DNA of 64,000 nt from Gyrodactylus bullatarudis (taxonomy: Eukaryota > Platyhelminthes > Monogenea > Gyrodactylidea > Gyrodactylidae): positions 1-64,000 of the forward strand of contig SSNU01000071.1 in assembly GCA_012064415.1 (NCBI GenBank). The letters are read 5' to 3'. The first letter of the stretch is position 1, and the number at the start of each line of letters is the position of its first letter. Position numbers and translations under genes: made by a program. A model generated the notes under the pieces. The model was given only the letters and a program-made list of their open reading frames with translations, was not told the DNA's origin and did no database searches. Below are positions 59,601 through 64,000 of this stretch, piece by piece.

Positions 59601-62600
59601 CATCGATTGCCATGTATATTAACATTGAATGTACTTTTTATCAACAATGCAACTTTAAAAATGAAAATTATTTATAAAATTACAAATATTAGAATGAAAA
59701 AAGTAAGAAGTGATTTCCATAAAAGAAGAGAATGCAAGCTGAAGAAAACAACAAAAGACTCAACATTGGTAGCAAAAATGAAGAAAAATGGGTGAAAATC
59801 TCACATAGGCCAAGGTAGTATGAGAGAATGGTTCTTTTGAACACACAGATCCGGTTTAGTAATATTAATAAAGAATTTCTCTTTAATCCACAGATTAGTG
59901 CTATGTTAATAAACTCCCTGTTTTTTGATACTTCAAAGCATTTTTAAATGCAAATAAGTGGATTTTCGGACGTATATATGTTCATCCCTTGAGTAGAATT
60001 AGTCCCTTCCGAAAACCAAAAAAATCCTATTTACCTTCCTTTACCATACTACCGATTTTTCATTTCTTAGGTTACGTCTATAGTTTTATATTTGAAGGAC
60101 ATCTTTTCTTAAACTTAAAGGACGATAAGAACTTATGAGCAGAAGTATGAAATATATATTGACATCTTTTTGGCCATAAATATGCTATATTCATCCTTTT
60201 GAGCTGAAATTTCAGCATTGGCTTATTCTTTTCATAATCTATTGGTAAGCCTTTTTAATTTAATTTTCTTTAGCCAAAACAAAGTTAATTGATAGATTTG
60301 AGTATTTTCAAAAAACTCTACAAGGTATATAATGTTTGACAAGTTGAAGCTGAAAATTTGATAAAACTTCATAATTATTCATTAAAATGGATAACTTTAC
60401 AAGTGGAAACAGAATAATACTTGATCTAATTAATTAGAAGGAAACAAATAAACTAATCATTCGGATTAACTTAACAAATTGTCTGAGGATAGGAAGCGAA
60501 TGGTATTTTTTACATCATAAACACTTGGGATATTATGCATTCTAGACTTTGCAGTTGAGCCAGGTAAATATGATTTTTCTAGTCTAAAGAAAACAATTAC
60601 TTGATACAATAATCCTAGGAAATTTTGTATTATAGGAATAATATTATTCGAGGTGGAATAGATTTATTAGGACTTAATTTCTTCCCTAGATGCTCCTGAA
60701 ATTGTCAGAATTGATGAATATAATAATGGAAGGACCCTCCAGATTGGTTCCCAACTAAGACTTACCTGTCGTTCAATAGGCGGTAACCCAAAGCCTACAT
60801 TGAGCTGGTACATTAGTGAGTTCTTTTTGATTCCGATATTTTGATCAATTTAAATAAATTTATTACTTTTAAAATATTTGAACGATAATATTGCCTAGAT
60901 AATTCGAGAATATTTGAATTGTATTCTAAACTCATCCTTTTATGAACTTTGATTCTTAAAATATGAGTTTGGCATCAATTTTTTCCAAAAGTTTGGGTCT
61001 AGACAAAGGACTTTATTTATTGCTCAAAATATCTTAGATTTTCTTTGAACTGCTAACTTCTACTTTTGAGTTTATGAGATAATATTATTTGATATTATTT
61101 TTAGGCCCTAATGATAATTTATTTATAATCTACCAATGAAATCTTTCCTCGGTCACGTTAGAAAAGTTATATTGAAATAATAATTGATTGTGTGATAAAT
61201 TGCTCAGAAAGAAAAAAATAGCTTAGAGAAAAGCAGGAAGTTGCATTGACTCTTGAGATATTATACCGTAGGAGAATTAGTAAGCCATGCTGATTATCTG
61301 ACAGGAATTTCCTTTAGGCATGTTTATAACTTGAATTAAATAATGATATACAGAATGGTTTTGCATAACATAACTGAATAATGTAATACAGATATATTCT
61401 GACAAGGTCAAACTATTTTTTGTTCATCTTATTCACTGTAATATGAATGTGTTACAGAGTTCCATGTTCACAAGGCTCTTCTGAATGAAAAGAATCTTTG
61501 CAAACAATATATACCATCTTGATAATGGGATAAAATTTCATTTTTATTAAGAAATACATGAATATTAGTTACCGTTGCCTGTGAATCATCTGTTACCTTC
61601 ACTTGACTAAAGTTGAATTTTTTAAAAAGACTATTGGTCTATAATTTATTCCTGAAATACTATACTTGTAACAATAATTTAAGTATAAAATTCAAATTTA
61701 AGTTCTGATTACTCTGTTTTTTCAAATTATAAATAAGCTTATCTAAAAGAAAAGATTTTGAAGGTTGTTTGAAAGAAAGACTGAAACGACTACAAAATGC
61801 TAAATTTGACTAGCTTTTACAATCACGACCCTTAGACTAGAATGATAAAAAAATAGACTCTAGAGATATAATCATAAAGAATAAATCTGTTGGATGAAAA
61901 CTAGTCCAAGTAAATTTGGATAATCGAATTCTAATTTGAGACTAATGCATCAAAATTACAACAAGTATTTGTCGGTGCTTTTCTATTACTTCCCCATTGC
62001 ATAATTAGTTAAATAGAATGAAATACACTAATGCCAAATTTCCTTGTCTCTCGAGATTGAAATTGAGTGAACAGAAATTCATCTAACAAACTTTTACTAG
62101 AAAATTGCATACGACTCAAATTTATATGATAATTTATCCGTATTACCTTAGATAATAAAAAGACTCATGAAAATATTGGGACACAAATATCAAACTTGGA
62201 CTCTCAGATTCTGACAATTGATATCAACATTACGAAAGAAATGAATGGCAAAAATATAACGTAAGTTTTATCTTGAATCGAAATATCCTAATGATTTTTA
62301 ATGCTTATCTATGTAGATGCAAAGCTTATAATTCGGAAAATGAATTGGAAGGTGTCCAGTCAGAAGTCAAAACTTTAAATGTTTTATTCCCTCCTTCTGA
62401 GCTAAAAGTACGTCTTCATGGCTCAAGTGGTCAGAGTATTGCCGAGAATGAACTTGCAGTAATTGAATGTAGTTCAGCTCCTTCTAATCCAGAAGCAGAG
62501 TTAAAATGGACTGTCTTAGATTGTAGACCGGATTTCAAAATCGAAGATACCAATTTAGATCAAAACCTGAGCCTTTCTGACTTGAAAGAGAGAAGAGTTA

Positions 62601-63356
62601 CACCCATCCCAGATGGCAAATGCGTCAAAAAGGAAATAGATGGTAATTTTTGATAATCACATTTTAGCTTGAACTAGTTTGACTTTCAACTATAGAATCA
62701 GATTATACATTTTTAAATTGAAAAATGACCCTGGGAATTTTGTTATATAAGTCTTTAACGATTGAATTTTCTAGGTGTCCAAATGACCAGGTCACAGAGT
62801 GAATTTGGCGGAACAATTACAAAAATCAGCTATGAGTTTAATGCAACCTGGGAGTACAGTTTTTACATTTTCAACTGTGAAATCAATGCTGAAAAATTCA
62901 AGGGAATATTGTTAAAGGGAGAACATAAAATTGTATTACCATCTCGGCCTCAGCTGCTAGCATTGACCAAATCTAAGGAGATTTATATTCAAGAAGGTGG
63001 GTATCGAAATTGACAAAAAGATCAAATTTTATAATTCAATGGGAGAGCTTTATTTTTGTTGTGATTTGATATGAATTTTATTTCAGGCAAAAATTTCGTT
63101 TTCGACTCCCTTCCTCTATCGAATGCCTCGGATTTTTCGATAAGCTGGTTCAAGAATGGTGTGAAAATAAAGGAGAAGAAATCTGATACTATACGCCATG
63201 ACTATCGAAGGAAGAAGGAGAAAATCCATGTCAGCGGAATGAAGAATCAAATTCTCATTTTTGAAGATGTCGACCAAAGTATGGCTGGCACCTATAACGC
63301 TGAAGCTACCAACGAAGTGGGAACAAGTTATTTCAGCTTTGACGTGATAATCACAC
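41301..63356 (+). CDS. Nephrin / Sticks-and-stones / Hibris-type multi-Ig adhesion receptor (5' part, open at window end)
   Basis: Thirteen phase-consistent exons give 893 codons with no stop before the window ends. Residues 1-24 are a signal peptide. Seven Ig-like domains follow; the first six have Cys pairs C92-C150, C205-C274, C327-C399, C457-C521, C569-C622 and C672-C764. Domain 1 has the family pattern of a Trp-containing C strand, a GWDRDIPSQPRF loop and GEYECQVAP. Later domains start with the YPPKYV and YAPEIV linkers. More than five Ig domains without a transmembrane helix favours nephrin/SNS over Kirre/Roughest. In animals these proteins sit in the plasma membrane and bind Kirre/Neph partners in myoblast fusion, nephrocyte diaphragms and axon or cell sorting. 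The remaining Ig/FnIII, membrane and cytoplasmic parts should lie beyond 64000. Odd points are a 31-nt intron, a GC-AG intron and domain 7 without cysteines. Confidence 0.88.
41632..46686 (+). other. Intron 1 of nephrin-type gene (5.1 kb)
   Basis: AT-rich. One reverse-orientation copy of repeat I lies at about 45665-45805. I see no other exon, RNA gene or intact mobile element. Confidence 0.7.
45665..45805 (-). repeat. Repeat I, reverse copy
   Basis: The reverse complement shows CAAAATTACTAAAATC, CAATCGATACGA, ATCTTCAAGTATTTT and CTGCGATAAGATAAACGAAA in the same order as 22930-23040. Confidence 0.5.
46687..46866 (+). CDS. Exon 2 of nephrin-type gene: end of Ig1
   Basis: After CATTTCAG it encodes GWDRDIPSQPRFRIIG, the E-F strands (TLQITGVKASDIGEYEC) and the G strand, ending LEVL at GTGAGT. 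Phase 1 on both sides. Confidence 0.92.
46867..48517 (+). other. Intron 2 of nephrin-type gene (1.65 kb)
   Basis: GT-AG intron. It contains a perfect 20-bp palindrome (47598-47617) but no recognisable gene. Open frames at its edges are read-through of exons 2 and 3. Confidence 0.75.
47598..47617. repeat. Perfect 20-bp palindrome
   Basis: TGTACAATGTACATTGTACA reads the same on both strands. It lies within an intron of the nephrin-type gene. Confidence 0.8.
48518..48712 (+). CDS. Exon 3 of nephrin-type gene: first half of Ig2
   Basis: The acceptor TCACAAG gives ISPEKPRIHESP, then the B strand LNLICRAKGG and C strand MLTWLINGE. The donor must be C-GTAATTC at 48713, because the frame stops (TGA) 12 nt later and no other GT is available. 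Confidence 0.8.
48713..48743 (+). other. 31-nt intron
   Basis: GTAATTC to TTTCTAG, 31 nt. Splicing it removes an in-frame TGA and joins the two halves of Ig2 in phase (TAT-C / TG-ATT). It contains a near-consensus branch-like CTTAATTAAT. This is unusually short for an animal intron. Confidence 0.65.
48744..48938 (+). CDS. Exon 4 of nephrin-type gene: second half of Ig2
   Basis: It encodes KRYEIEVTPGIDSDEIKLQI, the F strand GDEISCKAWN and the G strand DLHALVTTAVIRIH. No GT donor in the required phase 1 exists before the TAA. A GCAAGT sequence at 48939 fits the GC-donor consensus and the phase. Confidence 0.8.
48939..49002 (+). other. Probable GC-AG intron (64 nt)
   Basis: It starts GCAAGT and ends TTCTTTAG. 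GC-AG introns typically have a strong GCAAGT donor, as here. The join gives a Thr codon and leads into EIGDPQIL, the start of Ig3. Confidence 0.65.
49003..49187 (+). CDS. Exon 5 of nephrin-type gene: first half of Ig3
   Basis: It encodes EIGDPQILNDYSQEIIREND, the B strand LKVTCTANPAG and the C strand IHWQWELNE. Donor GTAAGA, phase 0. Confidence 0.9.
49335..49500 (+). CDS. Exon 6 of nephrin-type gene: second half of Ig3
   Basis: It begins EDISPTDYKN after TTGTAG. E strand KSELVIRNIHS, F strand GATLVCLAS, then a basic stretch KKRKSMKILIF. Donor GTAAGA, phase 1. Confidence 0.9.
50335..50520 (+). repeat. Repeat F, first copy
   Basis: It shares AATTTTTTTCGATAAATTTT, TGGAATCTGTGGAAAATTCT and ATTATCGATATATCTAAAAA with 50693-50822 almost exactly, and matches 14815-15005 in reverse. 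Confidence 0.8.
50576..50692. repeat. Truncated fold-back family A left end
   Basis: It begins TAGTTGACATGAAGATGAGA and CTCAATATTTTTCATCAGAA and is cut after about 115 bp, at the start of the second repeat F copy. Confidence 0.65.
50693..50822 (+). repeat. Repeat F, second copy
   Basis: Near-identical to 50388-50520 over about 125 bp. This indicates a recent local duplication that left family A sequence between the copies. Confidence 0.85.
50956..51138 (+). CDS. Exon 7 of nephrin-type gene: first half of Ig4
   Basis: After TGAATAG, the split Tyr codon starts YPPKYVTIE. B strand ATIILKC, C strand ARLRWILSPDE. Donor GTAAGT, phase 1. Confidence 0.92.
51212..51403 (+). CDS. Exon 8 of nephrin-type gene: second half of Ig4
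   Basis: It follows a 73-nt intron with a GATTCTAG acceptor. It encodes GRPEEVPHEPA, strands ESQVRFKMLKK and GGYIDCQSWYG, ending VRLNII at GTGAGT. Confidence 0.92.
51951..51974. repeat. AAT microsatellite
   Basis: Seven or so uninterrupted AAT units. Similar short runs occur near 16816 and 22408. Confidence 0.9.
52960..53141 (-). mobile_element. MITE-like repeat E with 30-bp inverted ends
   Basis: The left end GGTTACTGGTAATTACTGTA and the following TCCATATGAAATCT pair with AGATTTCATATGGATACAAT and the following AATTACCAGGGACC at the right. In reverse complement the body matches 1105-1245. About 180 bp, noncoding. Confidence 0.8.
54128..54360. repeat. Family B copy, partial
   Basis: It begins near CTAGTACTCTTATTACGAAG and has GGGAATTTATGATTTTTACA and TTTCATCAAGAAATCGAATT, the terminal signature shared with 57060-57140, 59283 and 63918. 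Confidence 0.6.
54377..54497 (-). repeat. Fragment of the TTAA-flanked MITE seen at 1332-1526
   Basis: The reverse complement matches about 1372-1495, including GAAGATACCAAGTT, GCAAGTTCACATTGTGGGCT and TATCAAACTGG. The TTAA ends are missing. Confidence 0.75.
55142..55347. repeat. Hairpin: 67-bp inverted repeat
   Basis: Arms 55142-55208 and 55281-55347 are complementary with one visible mismatch, separated by 72 bp. The 3' flank carries CGGAACCGAAAGGG-TTAA (about 55400-55417), the same end as the TTAA elements, so this may be the core of another piggyBac-type nonautonomous element whose left end is degraded (near 55014). Confidence 0.75.
56460..56640 (+). repeat. Old repeat shared with 29020-29225
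   Basis: Motifs AAGTTTTTAATTGAG, TTTTTGCATCTATTAAATAT, GACCAAATTCTGG and TATTGTTGCGTAAT appear in the same order as upstream of the transposase relic. Confidence 0.4.
56640..57140. mobile_element. Family B fold-back element, full copy
   Basis: A long block including AAATTTTAAATCTTGAAGTAG and the reverse GCACTACTTCAAGATTTAAA form near-perfect complementary arms of about 80 bp (roughly 56685-56765 and 56935-57010). The right terminus AAATTCCTATCTTCATAACT followed by AGGTG is the inverse of the other copies' left ends. Confidence 0.75.
58906..58911 (-). terminator. Polyadenylation signal AATAAA for a possible nested gene
   Basis: Minus-strand AATAAA 21 nt after the stop codon of the frame at 58932-59161. 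Confidence 0.35.
58932..59161 (-). CDS. Possible terminal exon of a nested Ig-like gene (minus strand)
   Basis: On the minus strand, after an ATAG splice-acceptor-like site (59162-59163), a frame runs for about 76 codons to TAA at 58932. It has Ig-like E, F and G strands: REYSVTLMNIS, YLAYCNLNVG and ISAFSIHIIS, with two sequons and then a basic tail. It is followed by AATAAA. A repeat (59283-59600) lies just upstream, so the rest of the gene was not located; a Trp-containing frame near 59190-59265 is a weak candidate for the preceding exon. It resembles in style the last exon of the Ig gene at 2410, but no clear homology can be claimed. It may be a relic. Confidence 0.35.
59283..59600. repeat. 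Family B copy, partial
   Basis: It has ACCTAGAAAAATTTTTTATG, TTTTTTCATCAAGAAATCGA, TTTTGAACTTTGAGTTGAAA and the AACACAAAGAAACTGA block of the family, without a right terminus. Confidence 0.6.
60690..60815 (+). CDS. Exon 9 of nephrin-type gene: first half of Ig5
   Basis: The split Tyr codon starts YAPEIVRIDEY. B strand QLRLTCRSIGG, C strand TLSWYI. Donor GTGAGT, phase 1. Confidence 0.93.
60816..62151 (+). other. Intron 9 of nephrin-type gene (1.3 kb)
   Basis: AT-rich GT-AG intron with no recognised repeat or exon. Confidence 0.75.
62152..62260 (+). CDS. Exon 10 of nephrin-type gene: middle of Ig5
   Basis: After ACCTTAG it encodes KTHENIGTQ and the E strand DSQILTIDINITKEMNGKNI. It ends at GTAAGT in phase 2, so the Thr of NITC is split by the next 56-nt intron. 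Confidence 0.88.
62317..62642 (+). CDS. Exon 11 of nephrin-type gene: end of Ig5, most of Ig6
   Basis: It begins in NITCKAYNSEN (F strand of Ig5), then the LNVLFPPSELKV linker, B strand LAVIECSSAP and C strand ELKWTVLD. A long C-D region with two extra cysteines follows (LDCRPD and GKCVKK). Donor GTAATT, phase 1. Confidence 0.9.
62775..62996 (+). CDS. Exon 12 of nephrin-type gene: end of Ig6, linker to Ig7
   Basis: It follows TTTTCTAG. It encodes TITKISYEFNATWEYSF, YIFNCEINAEKF (second Cys of Ig6) and the linker LPSRPQLLALTKSKEIYIQE. Donor GTGGGT, phase 1. Confidence 0.88.
63087..63356 (+). CDS. Exon 13 of nephrin-type gene: Ig7 without cysteines
   Basis: After ATTTCAG it encodes a whole Ig-like domain: GKNFVFDSLPL, ISWFKNGVKIK (C-strand Trp) and DQSMAGTYNAEATNEVG (F strand). 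The expected F-strand Cys is A875, and no Cys is present near 809-811. Donor GTAAGT in phase 1; the gene continues beyond the window. Confidence 0.9.
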
Positions 63357-64000
63357 GTAAGTTTTAATGGTCACTACTTTTTACTTGAGATTGGACATTT
63401 GATCAGGTTTTTCAACAAACCTGGAAAACTTTTTAAAAGTCTTTGATTTATCAAATCAAAGAAATGCCAATAAATGAGAGACCTATCGACTAGATGCTTC
63501 CCTTGACACGCACAACGACCATAACTCAGAAGATTCTCTCTCCTTTACACTATTTTTCAATGCATTAAAAGAAATTCCTTTCAAAATCCCACTCTCCACC
63601 CTGGGCATTCTGAATGAAGGAAGAAGATTCCATGCAATATCTTATTTTATCAAACTCTTCTTTTTCTAACAACAACTTGACTACAATTTTTTGATAAATA
63701 AATAAAGAAAATGCACTTGCTTTTCAATTCGTCAAGATGGAAAATTAACTACAGTCCATATTTTGTTGAAAGGGAACGTCAAGAGAAAAATTCTTTTAAT
63801 TAGATCTTTTGTATTTCTTCAAAATTAATTTTAAATTTCATTTTTTTCTCTCTAATTAATTGACCTCAACTTAATTTTGTCTACTCTCAAATTTTACGGG
63901 AAATGATATAAATAGTTAAAATCAAGATAGGAATTTATGATTTTTACAAAATTCTTAATTTTTTCATCAAGAAATCAAATTCGATTAAGAACTTTTTGGA
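63357..64000 (+). other. Start of intron 13, with family B repeat at the window edge
   Basis: Noncoding. From about 63918 to the end, AAGATAGGAATTTATGATTT and the following TTTACAAAATTCTTAATTTT match the left terminus of family B; the copy is cut by the window end. Confidence 0.7.

Larger units (their letters stand above)
51404..60689 (+). other. Intron 8 of nephrin-type gene (9.3 kb)
   Basis: The longest intron of the gene. It contains an AAT microsatellite (51951-51974), repeat E (52960-53141), a piggyBac-MITE fragment (54377-54497), family B copies (54128-54360, 56590-57140, 59283-59600), a 67-bp-stem hairpin (55142-55347) and a possible nested minus-strand exon (58932-59161). I found no further nephrin-type exon; exons 8 and 9 join in phase at an Ig domain boundary. 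Confidence 0.8.

Noticed and set aside
59607..59795. Lys-rich 62-codon frame in nephrin-type intron 8
   Set aside because: No conserved motif. It looks like an A-rich strand read in a fortuitous frame.

Overview
This is a stretch of nuclear DNA from an AT-rich animal genome. The genes carry metazoan domains (a two-pore-domain potassium channel and multi-Ig cell-surface or secreted proteins). They are split by GT-AG introns that range from tens of bases to about 10 kb. Coding sequence is sparse, and fold-back MITE-like repeats and one dead piggyBac-type transposase fill much of the rest. The gene types suggest an invertebrate, most likely an arthropod or another ecdysozoan; the species cannot be named from the sequence. 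One assembly gap of 95 N lies at 11330-11424.

Layout. Bases 1-2409 hold only small mobile-element remnants, including two short TTAA-flanked elements. A small secreted immunoglobulin-domain gene runs on the minus strand from 4231 down to 2410, with its signal-peptide exon at 4165-4231. About 1.3 kb away and divergently oriented is a complete two-pore potassium channel gene: four exons from 5561 to 24683, phase-consistent, 864 codons. Its 10.4-kb first intron interrupts the first selectivity-filter Gly codon; its 6-kb third intron follows the second filter. From 24684 to about 31900 lie nested inverted-repeat elements and a decayed piggyBac transposase (about 29281-30475) that ends at a TTAA-flanked terminus. 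A three-exon gene for a 73-residue putative secreted peptide with four cysteines spans 32019-37032. After more repeats, a large nephrin/Sticks-and-stones/Hibris-type gene starts at 41301. Thirteen exons are resolved, covering a signal peptide and seven Ig-like domains, and the gene runs off the window. Its 9.3-kb intron contains a possible terminal exon of a nested minus-strand Ig-like gene (58932-59161).

No operon-like or pathway link is visible between the genes; each should be regulated separately. The channel should set resting K+ conductance. The nephrin-type protein should act in heterotypic cell adhesion. The two small proteins are predicted to be secreted. The most unusual observations are a 31-nt intron and a probable GC-AG intron in the nephrin-type gene, an Ig domain in that gene that lacks both canonical cysteines, the small secreted peptide gene, a very long glycosylation-rich cap loop in the channel, and a perfect 147-bp inverted repeat around the assembly gap. 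Exon boundaries were found by eye from splice sites, phase and protein domain logic. They have not been checked against transcripts or databases.
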